From Bacillota bacterium (lineage in GTDB: Bacteria > Bacillota > Clostridia > Christensenellales > Aristaeellaceae), in contig JAEZHK010000127.1 in assembly GCA_023416655.1 (NCBI GenBank), forward strand, positions 62,001-126,000: 64,000 nucleotides of DNA, in the 5' to 3' direction. The notes beneath the pieces were generated by a model. It was not told the DNA's origin. It did not search any database and worked only from the letters and a program-made list of their open reading frames with translations. The translations under genes were made by a program, and so were the position numbers. Below are positions 43,373 to 52,935 of the stretch, in pieces (within the stretch, counting starts at the first letter, position 1; each line of letters opens with the position of its first letter).

Positions 43373-44356
43373 ATGGTCAATATATTGATGCTGTCCAAGT
43401 GGCACGTGCACGCCAGGGATTACGCCCGCATGCTTCGGGAACAGCCGGACGCCCGGATCACCTGTGTGTGGGATGAGGACGCCGCGCGGGGCGAGGACTG
43501 GGCCAAAGAGCTGGGCGTGGCCTTTGAGGCGGACCTCGATAGGGCGCTGGAACGCGCCGACGTGGACGCGGTGGTGGTGGACACGCCGACCACCGACCAC
43601 ATGGCCGTGATGCTGAAGGCCGCGAAGGCGAAAAAGCACATCTTTACCGAGAAGGCGCTGGCGACCACGATCGCGGAGTGCAGGGCCATCGCCGAAGCGG
43701 TCCGGGAGAGCGGCGTGAAGTTCTGCATCTCCTTCCCCCACAGGACCATGCCGCTGGCGCTTCTCTGCCGCCAGGCCATTGACGAGGGCCTCCTGGGGCG
43801 CGTCCATTACCTGCGCATCCGCAAGGCCCACGACGGCGCGCTGAGGGGCTGGTTGCCGGAATACTGGTACGACGCGGAGAAGGCCGGCGGCGGCGCGATG
43901 ATGGACCTGGGCTGCCACCCCATGTACATGGCGGCGTACCTGCTGGGCAGACCCACGCGCATTTCCTCCATCTTCAACAACAGCGTTGCGCCGAACGGTG
44001 TGGACGACAACGCCGTGTCGGTGGCGGAGTTTGAAAATAAGGCCATCGCCGTGCTGGAGACCTCCTTCATCGCCCCCTTCCATGGGGAGTACCTGGAGCT
44101 TCTGGGCACCGAGGGCGCCATTGTGCAGGACGGCCGGGACATCAAGCTGCGCACGAATAAGTTAAGGGATGGCTGGACCATCCCCGACAGGCTGCCCGAA
44201 CCCCTGCCCGTCGCCATCCGCCAGTGGCTGGACGGCATCGAGAAGAATGCGCCCATCCCCTTTGGCCTGGGTGAGGCCATCGCGCTGACGGAGCTACTGG
44301 AGAACGCCTACCGGTCCGACCGGGAACAGCGCATCGTACCTGTCGCAGACCGCTAA
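43373..44356 (+). CDS. Gfo/Idh/MocA-family oxidoreductase with altered EKP motif
   Basis: A 327-residue member of the family. The N-terminus is MVNILMLSKWHVHARDY, lacking the classic glycine-rich loop, and the EKP motif reads FTEKALAT, so the proline is replaced; the histidine motif MMDLGCHPMYM is present. The ATG at 43373 follows AGAGGA by 9 bases; an ATG at 43355 overlapping the previous stop is the alternative. It is the last gene of the operon. Reduced or altered cofactor binding is possible. Confidence 0.85.
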   Translation: MVNILMLSKWHVHARDYARMLREQPDARITCVWDEDAARGEDWAKELGVAFEADLDRALERADVDAVVVDTPTTDHMAVMLKAAKAKKHIFTEKALATTIAECRAIAEAVRESGVKFCISFPHRTMPLALLCRQAIDEGLLGRVHYLRIRKAHDGALRGWLPEYWYDAEKAGGGAMMDLGCHPMYMAAYLLGRPTRISSIFNNSVAPNGVDDNAVSVAEFENKAIAVLETSFIAPFHGEYLELLGTEGAIVQDGRDIKLRTNKLRDGWTIPDRLPEPLPVAIRQWLDGIEKNAPIPFGLGEAIALTELLENAYRSDREQRIVPVADR

Positions 44357-44389
44357 GATTCCCGGAATGGTCCTGCGGCATGGAAACGC

Positions 44390-44427
44390 AAAAGCCGGAG
44401 AGCGCTCAAGCGGTCTCTGGCTTTTTT
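44390..44427 (+). terminator. Rho-independent terminator of the Gfo/Idh operon
   Basis: AAAAGCCGGAGA (44390-44401) pairs with TCTCTGGCTTTT (44414-44425) with one mismatch, and the T-run extends to 44427. The rest of the gap to 44645 shows no gene. Confidence 0.85.
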
Positions 44428-44645
44428 CCACGGACAGCAACCATGTGCCAACTTCATGGAGCGACCTGAGTCCAGCTTACTTGTGTACTCAGACGCTATA
44501 GCTCATGTACATCCTTTTCAAAGCATCATCCTTAATGCAGCCAGACTTGATGGGCAGTATGGAAAAATCGTATAGCAAATTGGACAAGAGCGGACGCCTT
44601 ATGCAAAGGAAATCTCTGACTGCATACTGAACCCATGCATTCTAA

Positions 44646-45275
44646 CTATAATTCTTCCCGGAGTATTGTCTCGAAGAACCTGACCGCTTCTTCCAGAATA
44701 CTGATGTCGATGGATTCGTTGACGCCGTGGAAGCCCTTGCCCTGTTCCTTGCTAGCGAAGACCGGCGAAAACCGGATGGCAGCGCGGGCGATACGGGAAA
44801 AGCCGAGTGGCAGGATTTTCCCAGAGCGGACAGGCGTACCGCATCCCCTTCATATGCCAAGGCGATAGACGCAGGCAAGCGCCCCAGTCCTTCCCGTACA
44901 CGGGGGATAAACGGAGCAGAATGGTCGCATAGCCAGGCACCATATTGGCCGCCGTTCCACCGGAAAGGGAAGGGATCATCCGAAACGCTATGATGGGATG
45001 TGATTTCCGCCTCCAGTATGCCCTTCTCGCCATAGCACACCAGGAAGGCGCAGTCGGCGATCAGGGTAAGGTCCGCTGCAGGGTGGTTGGAAAGATAATA
45101 CTGAGCATCCCTCATGCCGTGCTCCTCATCGCAGCCAACAAGCAGCGCAAGGCCGCATCGGGTTTTGATGCGCAGGTCCTCAAGGCACCGCAGAACGTAG
45201 AGAAGGCCGATTGCGGGGCCTTTGTTGTCGTCCGCGCCGCGGCCTATCAAAAAGGCGTCCTTCTCGAACAAGCGT
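44646..45275 (-). pseudogene. Broken M20 peptidase (PepV/Sapep dipeptidase type)
   Basis: On the minus strand fragments of one M20 protein lie in order in different frames: IGRGADDNKGPAIGLLYVLR with LLVGCDEEHGMRD (metal-binding region), then SLSGGTAANMVPGYATILLR in another frame, LGKSCHSAFP back in the first, and the true C-terminus SILEEAVRFFETILREEL ending at 44646. The first ~110 residues are missing, cut where the integrase relic begins. At least three frame changes rule out a working enzyme. Confidence 0.85.
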
Positions 45276-45617
45276 CGAAGCGAGCACTTTGAAGATGTCA
45301 CGGAAGATGTCCGGCACCTGAAAGAGCAGCAAACCGTCGGCTGCCCCTATGTGTTCGCCACCCAGACCGGTAAGCACCTGAGTTACCGAAACCTGCTGGC
45401 CACGATGGAGAAGGTCTGCGAGGCGGCGAGGGTGGAGCACCGCGGGCTACATGCCCTCCAGCACCCCTTCGTCAGTAACCTGTATGCCAGAGGTGTGGAG
45501 GTAAAGATCATCTCGAAGCTGCTGGGGCACGCAAGTGTGGATATCACCTACAACCGGTACATTCACTTCTTTGAAGGGGATATTGACGATACGCTCCGGC
45601 AGGCGGTGGGGGTGTAA
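45276..45617 (+). pseudogene. C-terminal half of a tyrosine recombinase
   Basis: About 113 codons of a phage/ICE-type integrase: YVFATQTGKHLSYRNLL, then GLHALQHPFVSNL and LLGHASVDITYNRYIHF. The HxLRH box reads HALQH, so the second catalytic arginine is lost; the LGH histidine and nucleophile tyrosine remain. The N-terminal domains and first arginine are absent. It abuts the M20 relic head to head. Same family as the tail at 14517-14612. Confidence 0.82.
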
Positions 45618-45695
45618 GCGAAGGGGAGAAAACGGGCAGGCGCAAGCAGAGCCTCCTCCTATGCATTACCCCCGAGGATCCAACGCCCTGATGCT

Positions 45696-47186
45696 TTATA
45701 ACCCTCTATAGGTTTTGGGCGTTGTTCCAGTCACGCATTTGAAGGCGCGCAGAAAATGGGCCGTATCACTGTATCCAACTTGGGCGGCGATGTCCTCCAC
45801 CAGAACTCCGCCCTTCTGTATCAACCCAATGGCCGCCTCGATGCGCACTCTGCGCAGGTATTCCCGAAAGGTCAGCCCCAATTTCTGACGGAATAGAGCG
45901 CTGAAATAATTGGGGTGCAGGTGTACCACCTCCGCCACATCGCTCAGTTTCAGCGCATCGGCGTAGTGAGCCTGTATGTAGGACTTTGCGGCCGCAAAGA
46001 GGGTGTCGGCGTTGCTCTCGCACCGGGAGCGGAATTGCTCCAGCAGGTACGTCAGCGACTCCAGCACGCCTTTTTTCAGTTCAGACAGGCAGGGCGCTTC
46101 CTCAAAGCGCTCCATCAGGTCATACCGTGTGAAGCGGGTCTTCCCGATGAACTCAATATAATCCGAGCACTTGGACATCAGCTGGTACATGAGGCTGGAG
46201 GTATCCTTTTTTATAGCTTCGGCGGGTGTTTTCCCCACCTGATACACGTTAAACAGGCGGCCGACCGCTTCCTCCAGCCGGGCGGATGGTTCCGCGCCCG
46301 CCATGATCCCTGCGATCCGCTCCAGCGCAGCTTGCGCGCCCTGCGCCTCGGGCGGCTGAGCGGCGCGCAGGTCGTAGAAGGACAGCCGGTGCTGCGCGTT
46401 CAGCGCCTTGGCGTCGCGCAGCGCGACCGGGCCGAGGCGTGCCGTGACGCTGTGCCCGGCTCGGACAATCTGGTCGGCCAGCGCATTCCCATACCCCTCC
46501 AATGAGCCGTTCCCCGCCGCAATGACCACCCAGGCGTTCTCCAGTTCGCCCTGGATCAGCGCGAAATTCGGATCCTCCCCGAACCGCGCGCAGAGCGCAA
46601 AGTACAGCTCGAAGGGCTGTTCCTGCTGCGTAGGGTTCTCACGGACCAGCAGTACCTCGCAGGGGCTGCCCGGATGGAGGCCCCGCCGCGAAAGGTACTG
46701 ATCCAGCTCGCTGCGGCTGTCGCTGGCGCCCAGCAGGATGTGCTCCACCATCCGCTGTTCGGTAAGCAGGTTATCCCGCTCCCGGCTCTTCTTGGCGTAA
46801 AGGTGGGTGACGAAATATTCCATCGCCTCGTACATCTGCCGCCGGTCGATGGGTTTGATCAGGTAGTCATGCACGCCCAGCTTCATCATTTCGCGCACGT
46901 ATTCGTAGTCCTGGTATCCGCTTATCGCCAGCATGTGCATGGGCTGCTGTTCCCGCACCAGTTTTTTCGCAAGCGAAATGCCGGACATCGCCGGCATCTT
47001 GATATCGGTAATCAGAATGTCCACCGCGCCGGAGGCGCACTTCCGGTAGGCGTCCCGGCCGCTGGAGGATTCGGCGATTTCATAATGCAGGTGGGAATTT
47101 TCCGCGAAGAACTCCTCCAGCATGCGTCGGATGCCGGTTCGGATGGGCTTTTCGTCCTCGACGATCAGAATGTGTATGACCCTCAT
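45696..47186 (-). CDS. YesN-type response regulator with AraC output
   Basis: A 496-residue regulator. The receiver domain (1-125) has the acidic pair E10/D11, phosphoacceptor D61 in LITDIKMP and K111 in YLIKP. A linker follows to ~390, then the AraC helix-turn-helix pair (VVHLHPNYFSALFRQKLGLT, VGYSDTAHFLRAFK) to the end. It overlaps the kinase gene by four bases. It should activate the divergent ABC operon starting at 49065. Confidence 0.93.
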   Translation of the reverse strand: MRVIHILIVEDEKPIRTGIRRMLEEFFAENSHLHYEIAESSSGRDAYRKCASGAVDILITDIKMPAMSGISLAKKLVREQQPMHMLAISGYQDYEYVREMMKLGVHDYLIKPIDRRQMYEAMEYFVTHLYAKKSRERDNLLTEQRMVEHILLGASDSRSELDQYLSRRGLHPGSPCEVLLVRENPTQQEQPFELYFALCARFGEDPNFALIQGELENAWVVIAAGNGSLEGYGNALADQIVRAGHSVTARLGPVALRDAKALNAQHRLSFYDLRAAQPPEAQGAQAALERIAGIMAGAEPSARLEEAVGRLFNVYQVGKTPAEAIKKDTSSLMYQLMSKCSDYIEFIGKTRFTRYDLMERFEEAPCLSELKKGVLESLTYLLEQFRSRCESNADTLFAAAKSYIQAHYADALKLSDVAEVVHLHPNYFSALFRQKLGLTFREYLRRVRIEAAIGLIQKGGVLVEDIAAQVGYSDTAHFLRAFKCVTGTTPKTYRGL

Positions 47187-48928
47187 TCGGTCGGTCCTCC
47201 AAACGGAATTCTCACCGTAACCTCGGTGCCCCGGCCCGGCCGGGATTTAATCGAAAGCCCGTACTTCTCACCGTAATAGAGCTGGATGCGGCGGTGCACG
47301 TTCCGAAGCCCGATGCCCAGCTTCACGCCGGCCACCTCGCCCGCGAGACACCGATTGATCGTGTCCGCCTGCTCGTCGCTCAGCCCCGAACCGTCGTCCG
47401 AGACGGAAAACACGATCTCATCCCCGTCTCGGTAGCCCATCACGCAGACGGTCAGCGTCTGATCGCCCTCAATCGAGCCATGCTGGATGGAGTTCTCCAC
47501 CAGCGGCTGAAAGAGCAGCCGGATCATCTCCTGATCCTGAAGTTCCGGCGGGATGAAGACGCGCAGCTCTACCTTCGTGTCGCTGCGCAGGTTGTGCAGC
47601 GACGCGTAGTCCTCCAGCTGCTTGATCTCGTCGCGCAGCCTGACCGGCTCGGACCCCGAGGACACGCCATAGCGAAGAATCGCACTCAGGTACTCGATCA
47701 TATGGATGTTCTGCTGCTCGCGCCCCAGCATGCAATTCATTCGAACCGCTTCCAGCGTGTTATAGAAGAAGTGCGGGTTGATCTGGCTTCGGAGCATTTG
47801 CAATTCCAGCTGATGCTGGGCCAGGTTTTTATCGTAAATCTCGTCGATCAGCTGCTTGAGCCGGACGGACATGTGGTTGTAGGCGTTTAGAAAGCCCGTC
47901 AGCTCGCCCGCCACCGGCGCGTTTATGGTATGGCCAAATTGCCCCTGCTCGATCTCATGGAACGCGTGCTCAAAGACGCGCAGGGACCTTAGCATGTCGC
48001 GCACGGTCCAGGCGACGATCAGGAAGGACAGCGCCACGTACATTGCGATCGCCAGGATCGCCCCGCGGTTTTGCGAGAAGACCTGCCCGTAAATCGCGTC
48101 ATAGGGAATCTCGGTATAGCTTACGATCTCCCCGGACCCGTTCAGCCTGTAATACAGGTAGATCATACCATTCGCCTGGTCCATCAGGATCGACTGATAG
48201 GGAGTCTCGGCCGAGACGATCTCGCTGACCCGGTCATAGTCCAGTGCGGAATCGCCCGCCACCTGCACGCCGTCCACCATCAGGCCATAGCGCTGGTTGG
48301 CAAACTGCTTATTCCGCTCAAAGTTCTCCGTCAGAAAGGATAGGTCCGCGTCCACCTCCATCACGCCCAGCTTTTCATACTTGGACGGCACGATGACCGC
48401 CCGGTACAGCGAAAAGAGGCCGTCATTCATGGTCATGTAGTACCCGCCGCGCCGCTTCATCGTCTCGGTCATCCATCCGGCGTCCGGATCGGTCAGGGTG
48501 ATAAAAAAGGAATTCTTCTTCTGTTCCACGTAGACCGTCTGGCCGCCCTTCGCTACAAGAGCGATGCGACGGACATGGGACGCACCGCGCATGTACCCCA
48601 GCCACTGGGCGAAGGTGGCGCGAAAGCTGATGTTAATGTCCTCGTACCGCTCCAGCTGCCTGACCATCTGCTCCAGCTTCAGGCTTGCCTCCGGGCTTCC
48701 CAGGTTCAGCGTCGAGGAGCAAATATTCTGTATTTCCAGGATCGTGTCACGGGCGTCGGTTACATTCCGGAAATTGATCCGGCTGTTCAGCTCGGTCAGC
48801 CGCTGCAACAGCCCCTTTTCCACCACCGTGCGCATGTAGCCGAAGATCAGCGTCAGCACCACCAGCTGTAAAAGAATCAGCAGATACAGCTTGTGCTTCA
48901 GCTTGACCGCCTTGAGTTTTGCCAACAT
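47183..48928 (-). CDS. YesM-type sensor histidine kinase
   Basis: A 581-residue membrane kinase. Helix 1 is at ~10-33, an extracytoplasmic sensor follows, helix 2 is near 290, then a HAMP domain. The phosphoacceptor histidine is in LRSQINPHFFYNT, the N-box is LVENSIQHG, and the G-boxes are VSDDGSGLSD and GIGLRNVHRRI. The ATG at 48928 has GGAGG 10 bases upstream. Partner of the regulator it overlaps; its ligand is probably the sugar moved by the adjacent transporter. Confidence 0.93.
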   Translation of the reverse strand: MLAKLKAVKLKHKLYLLILLQLVVLTLIFGYMRTVVEKGLLQRLTELNSRINFRNVTDARDTILEIQNICSSTLNLGSPEASLKLEQMVRQLERYEDINISFRATFAQWLGYMRGASHVRRIALVAKGGQTVYVEQKKNSFFITLTDPDAGWMTETMKRRGGYYMTMNDGLFSLYRAVIVPSKYEKLGVMEVDADLSFLTENFERNKQFANQRYGLMVDGVQVAGDSALDYDRVSEIVSAETPYQSILMDQANGMIYLYYRLNGSGEIVSYTEIPYDAIYGQVFSQNRGAILAIAMYVALSFLIVAWTVRDMLRSLRVFEHAFHEIEQGQFGHTINAPVAGELTGFLNAYNHMSVRLKQLIDEIYDKNLAQHQLELQMLRSQINPHFFYNTLEAVRMNCMLGREQQNIHMIEYLSAILRYGVSSGSEPVRLRDEIKQLEDYASLHNLRSDTKVELRVFIPPELQDQEMIRLLFQPLVENSIQHGSIEGDQTLTVCVMGYRDGDEIVFSVSDDGSGLSDEQADTINRCLAGEVAGVKLGIGLRNVHRRIQLYYGEKYGLSIKSRPGRGTEVTVRIPFGGPTE

Positions 48929-48984
48929 TGCCACACGTCCTCCAACAATCTTAAGAAATGGCACCTAATATGATGTTATGATAT

Positions 48985-49013
48985 TTAACGACTGTGCAGC
49001 TCAATGCTAGAAT
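48985..49013 (+). promoter_or_regulatory. Promoter of the YesMN-controlled transporter operon
   Basis: TTAACG (48985-48990) and TAGAAT (49008-49013) are 17 bases apart in the 136-base gap between the divergent kinase and binding-protein genes. Confidence 0.5.
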
Positions 49014-49064
49014 AATATCAGGTCGAACACGCAAATGCAACAAAAAGACGTGGGAGGTTATTGG

Positions 49065-50291
49065 ATGAAGATTCGGTTTCTCAGTCTGATCCTGGCGCTG
49101 ATGATGCTTGCGGGCTACGCGGGCGCGGCAAGTGCGGAGGCGGCGCCGGTGGAGCTGGAGTGCTTCCTGATCAAGGTGGAGGCGCTCGAAGTGGAGGAGC
49201 AGATCGCCGCCAAGTTCAAGGAAGAGTACCCCAACGTCACCATTCGCTTTGTCGCCACCCCCGACGCGGAGACGGCGCTGTTCGCGCGCATCGCGGCCAA
49301 CGACGTTCCCGACATCATGAATACCTACCCGGCCGAGGTCGTCTACCGCAAGATGATGGACGACGGGCTCTTCGTGGACCTGACCGGCAACGACATGTTC
49401 AAGACCGTGCCGGAATCCACCCAGAAGCTGAGCGCTTACAACGGCAAGCAGTACGCGCTGCCGCTGGCGATGAGCTCCTACGGCGTGTTCTACAACAAGG
49501 ACATTTTCGCCAAGTACGGCCTGACGCCCTCCACCGATTACCAAGGCTTCCTGGACCTGTGCCAGAAGCTTAAGGACGCCGGCGTGCAGCCTCTCGAGTT
49601 CTATGACAAGAGCGCGGGCGGCGTGGGTCAGATGGCGGAGCGCTTCACGGGCATCCTGAACAACGACAGCAACGCGCTCTTCCAGAAAGTCGCCAGCGGC
49701 GAGACCGACCTGACCAAGGAGCCGGAAATTCGCGCGCTGGCCGAGACGCTGCTCAAGATCCGAGAATTCGGCCAGAAGGATCAGCTGGGTACCGACCTGG
49801 ATCAGGTGGTCGCGGACTTCATTGCCGGGCGCACCGCGATGTTCATCGGCGGCACCTGGAATGTGGCCACGATCCTCAAGGCCAACAAGGACCTGAACTT
49901 CGCGATGTTCCAGTTCCCGAATCCGATGGCTACCGGCGAGACCCTGCCGGTCAACATTGACACCTCCTACAGCGTCTACACCGGCGCCAAGGATGTCGAC
50001 GCGGCGGTGGCGTTCGTGGCCTTCCACGCCCGCCCGGAGATCGCCCAGATGTACGCCGATGTGGAAGGCTCGCCCAACGTCATCCAGGGCGTCCAGTACA
50101 ACATCGAGCAGCTCAAGCCCATCAACGACGTGATCCAGAAGGGCGAAATGTTCCTCACGCCGGTCAACTTCTGGCCCGCGGGCATGCGCTCCAACTGGGA
50201 GCAGTACCTGCAGCAGCTGTTCATCGACAAGGATGTCGACGCCTTCGTGAAAGCCACGCAGGACATGGTCACGGAGTTCTACAATTCCTGA
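49065..50291 (+). CDS. CUT1 sugar ABC transporter substrate-binding protein
   Basis: A 408-residue binding protein with signal peptide MKIRFLSLILALMMLAGYAG and a cleavage region ASAEAAP; no cysteine. The ATG at 49065 has GGGAGG 7 bases upstream; a longer ORF from 49035 includes the binding site and is wrong. Family-1 features follow (FKEEYPNVTIRF). First gene of a five-gene plus-strand operon. Confidence 0.92.
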   Translation: MKIRFLSLILALMMLAGYAGAASAEAAPVELECFLIKVEALEVEEQIAAKFKEEYPNVTIRFVATPDAETALFARIAANDVPDIMNTYPAEVVYRKMMDDGLFVDLTGNDMFKTVPESTQKLSAYNGKQYALPLAMSSYGVFYNKDIFAKYGLTPSTDYQGFLDLCQKLKDAGVQPLEFYDKSAGGVGQMAERFTGILNNDSNALFQKVASGETDLTKEPEIRALAETLLKIREFGQKDQLGTDLDQVVADFIAGRTAMFIGGTWNVATILKANKDLNFAMFQFPNPMATGETLPVNIDTSYSVYTGAKDVDAAVAFVAFHARPEIAQMYADVEGSPNVIQGVQYNIEQLKPINDVIQKGEMFLTPVNFWPAGMRSNWEQYLQQLFIDKDVDAFVKATQDMVTEFYNS

Positions 50292-50316
50292 TAGCGCGGG
50301 GAATGTCAGTGCCTTG

Positions 50317-50351
50317 GGGGCAGACGAAGGCCGCGGGCCTGCGCCTGCCCC
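50317..50351 (+). promoter_or_regulatory. Hairpin between binding-protein and permease genes
   Basis: GGGGCAG (50317-50323) pairs with CTGCCCC (50345-50351), with an inner AGGCC/GGCCT stem (50328-50332, 50336-50340). Fifth and only plus-strand member of the junction hairpins; no T-run. Confidence 0.7.
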
Positions 50352-50394
50352 TTACCAAAAACCGTGCGCGTGTCAAAAGGCTGGGGGGAAACGC

Positions 50395-51273
50395 ATGATC
50401 CGAAAAATCGGCAAGGAACGGGAAATCACCTATCTCTGCTTTGTGCTGCCGGCGCTCCTTTTGTACGTGGTGTTCTTCATCGAGCCGGTGGTGATGGGGT
50501 GCTACTATAGCCTCACCAACTGGTCGGGCATTTCCTCAAACGTCAAATTCGTGGGCTTTCAGAACTACGCGAAACTCGCCACCGATAAGGTATTCCTCTC
50601 CGCCTTGAAATTCAACGGTCTGTACAGCTTGCTGTTGGTCATCATCACCGTGGCGCTGAGCCTTTTCCTGTCATTGTGCCTGAACGCGGAGATCCGGGGG
50701 CGCTCATTTTTCCGCAGCGCGCTGTTCTTTCCGGCGGTTCTGAGCATGCTCACAGTGGGCATGGTGTTCAATGAAATCTTCACCCGCGCGATTCCCAATC
50801 TAGGCACGGTGCTGGGCATCGGGGCGCTGGAGACAAACATCCTGTCCAACGTGGATTCGGCGATGTACGGCGTATTGTTCGTCAACGTCTGGCAAGGGCT
50901 GGCAATCCCCACGGTCCTTCTGCTGGCCGGACTTCAGACGATCCCCCAGGAAATGTACGAGGCGGCCGAGCTGGACGGCGCCGGAAAAGCGAAGCAGTTT
51001 TTCGCCATTACGCTCCCGTTCCTTTTGCCGGTGCTCAGCGTGGTGCTGATCCTCACGCTGAAGGACGGCCTGACGGTCTTCGACTACATCAAGGCGCTCA
51101 CTGAGGGCGGCCCCGCCGGGCGCACCAAGAGCCTGACGTTCAACATCTACAACCTGGGGTTCAAGGAGCTAAAGTTTAGCTACGCGATCACGCAGGCGAT
51201 GGTGGTCACGGCCATTGTGGTCGCCGTCTCCTACCTGCAGATCCGCATGGTTGACAGGAAGAAGGTATACTGA
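50395..51273 (+). CDS. CUT1 sugar ABC transporter permease (MalF type)
   Basis: A 292-residue permease starting MIRKIGKEREITYLCFVLPA, with EAA loop MYEAAELDGAGKAKQFF. The ATG at 50395 follows GGGGGGAA; earlier codons lie in the hairpin region. Its stop is one base before the partner's start. Confidence 0.92.
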   Translation: MIRKIGKEREITYLCFVLPALLLYVVFFIEPVVMGCYYSLTNWSGISSNVKFVGFQNYAKLATDKVFLSALKFNGLYSLLLVIITVALSLFLSLCLNAEIRGRSFFRSALFFPAVLSMLTVGMVFNEIFTRAIPNLGTVLGIGALETNILSNVDSAMYGVLFVNVWQGLAIPTVLLLAGLQTIPQEMYEAAELDGAGKAKQFFAITLPFLLPVLSVVLILTLKDGLTVFDYIKALTEGGPAGRTKSLTFNIYNLGFKELKFSYAITQAMVVTAIVVAVSYLQIRMVDRKKVY

Positions 51274-51274
51274 C

Positions 51275-52108
51275 ATGGTCAAAAGCAGATGGAGCCATGT
51301 GCTGGTATACCTTGTCCTGACCGCCGCCTGCCTTCTCATCGCGCTGCCGTTTTACATGGCGATCATCGCCGCCTTCAAGACGCCGCTCGAAAACATGCAA
51401 AGCTATTTCGCGTTTCCCAAATCGCTGTTCCTGGGGAACTTTACGGATGTTCTGAACCGGCAGGGCTATTATCAGTCGGTGTGCAACACGTTCTACATCA
51501 CCATTCTGGGTATTGCCGGCATGATCGTCATCCTGCCGATGGCATCCTTTCCCATCGCCCGAAAAATGTCGACCAGCCGCGCCTACCGCCTTTTGTACTT
51601 TTTCATGCTGGTTGGCATCTTCGTCCCGTTCCAGGTCAAGATGATGCCGCTGGTCAAGCTGGCCGGATCGATGAACCTGATGAACGTGAATGGCATCATT
51701 CTTCTTTACCTGGCGGGATCAGTGTGCGAAGGCGTTTTTCTCTACGTCGGCTACATCCAGTCCATCCCCGCGGACCTTGAGGAGGCGGCCTACATAGACG
51801 GCGCCAGCACGCTTCGAACCTACTTAAGTGTGATCCTGCCGCTGATCAAACCCATGATCGCCACGGTGTCCATCAAAAACGCGCTGTGGCTGTGGAACGA
51901 CTTCCTGCTGCCGCTTCTGATCCTGAACAAATCCACCGAAGACTGGACGCTTACGCTGTTCCAGTACAACTTCAAGACCAAGTTTTCGTCCGACCCCACG
52001 CTGATCATGACTTCGTTCCTGTTGAGCATGCTGCCTGTTTTCATTGCCTACATGTTCGCGCAGCGCTATATTATTGGGGGACTGGTATCGGGAGGAGTAA
52101 AGGCGTAA
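51275..52108 (+). CDS. CUT1 sugar ABC transporter permease (MalG type)
   Basis: A 277-residue permease starting MVKSRWSHVLVYLVLTAAC, with EAA loop DLEEAAYIDGASTLRTYL and C-terminal GGLVSGGVKA. Coupled to the upstream permease and, by a TAATG overlap, to the hydrolase downstream. Confidence 0.92.
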   Translation: MVKSRWSHVLVYLVLTAACLLIALPFYMAIIAAFKTPLENMQSYFAFPKSLFLGNFTDVLNRQGYYQSVCNTFYITILGIAGMIVILPMASFPIARKMSTSRAYRLLYFFMLVGIFVPFQVKMMPLVKLAGSMNLMNVNGIILLYLAGSVCEGVFLYVGYIQSIPADLEEAAYIDGASTLRTYLSVILPLIKPMIATVSIKNALWLWNDFLLPLLILNKSTEDWTLTLFQYNFKTKFSSDPTLIMTSFLLSMLPVFIAYMFAQRYIIGGLVSGGVKA

Positions 52109-52935
52109 TGAAAGTGACCTACCTGGGCACGGCGGCGGCGGAAGGCATCCCGGCGCTGTTCTGCGAGTGCGATATCTGCCGGTACGCCGCGGAAAAGGGC
52201 GGGCGAAATCTGCGTATGCGCGCCAGCGCGATCATCGATGAATCCATTCTGATCGACTTTCCGCCGGACATGCTGACGGCGAAGATGCGCTACCATCTGA
52301 ACCTGGCGGCGGTGGAAGCGGTGTTTTTCACCCACGCCCACATCGACCACCTGGCGTCCAAGGAATTGTGCTACTATCACGGCATGTACAGCAACCGGGT
52401 CAACCCATCGAGCGTACTGCACCTGTACGGCAACGAAAAGGTTCTGGACACCATCCGGCGGGACTTCGTCTTCGACATGGAAATGCTGCCCGACTGCGTG
52501 GCGCTGCATCGGATGGAACCTTTCCGCCCGGTGACCATCGACTCCACGCGCGTCACCGCTCTGCCTGCGCGGCATGATCCGCGGGAGGAGTGCCTGATCT
52601 ACCTGATCGAGCAGCCGGGCGCAAGGTTCCTGTACGCCAACGACACCGCCATGCCGCCCGAAGAAACGCTTGATTTCCTCCGAGGCAGGCGCCTTGACGC
52701 GGCCAGCCTGGACTGCACCACCGGGCGCTTCCCGTGCGACACTGTTCACATGGGGTTCCCGGACAACCTGGCGCTCCGGCGGCGGCTTATTGGCCTTGGC
52801 GCGGCGGACGAAGGCACACGGTTCATTTCCCACCATTTCTCCCACAACGGGCGCGTCAACTACGACGATTTCGCGGCGCTGGAGGCGGGCAGCGGGTTCG
52901 AGTCCTCCTATGACGGGATGGAGATAATGTTGTGA
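52108..52935 (+). CDS. PhnP-like metallo-beta-lactamase-fold hydrolase
   Basis: A 275-residue protein with the PhnP pattern: three cysteines C19, C21, C24 (CECDIC) then RMRAS, and the metal motif H76-A-H78-I-D80-H81, followed by ARHDP and HHFSHNG. PhnP opens cyclic phosphodiesters of ribose. No phosphonate genes are near; it is coupled to a sugar permease (1-base overlap) and an MFS gene (4-base overlap). A phosphodiesterase acting on an imported or derived sugar phosphate is the working idea. Confidence 0.82.
   Translation: MKVTYLGTAAAEGIPALFCECDICRYAAEKGGRNLRMRASAIIDESILIDFPPDMLTAKMRYHLNLAAVEAVFFTHAHIDHLASKELCYYHGMYSNRVNPSSVLHLYGNEKVLDTIRRDFVFDMEMLPDCVALHRMEPFRPVTIDSTRVTALPARHDPREECLIYLIEQPGARFLYANDTAMPPEETLDFLRGRRLDAASLDCTTGRFPCDTVHMGFPDNLALRRRLIGLGAADEGTRFISHHFSHNGRVNYDDFAALEAGSGFESSYDGMEIML

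Noticed and set aside
44356..44640. Possible small RNA or riboswitch after the Gfo/Idh terminator
   Set aside because: Apart from the terminator there is no conserved fold or promoter I can recognise.
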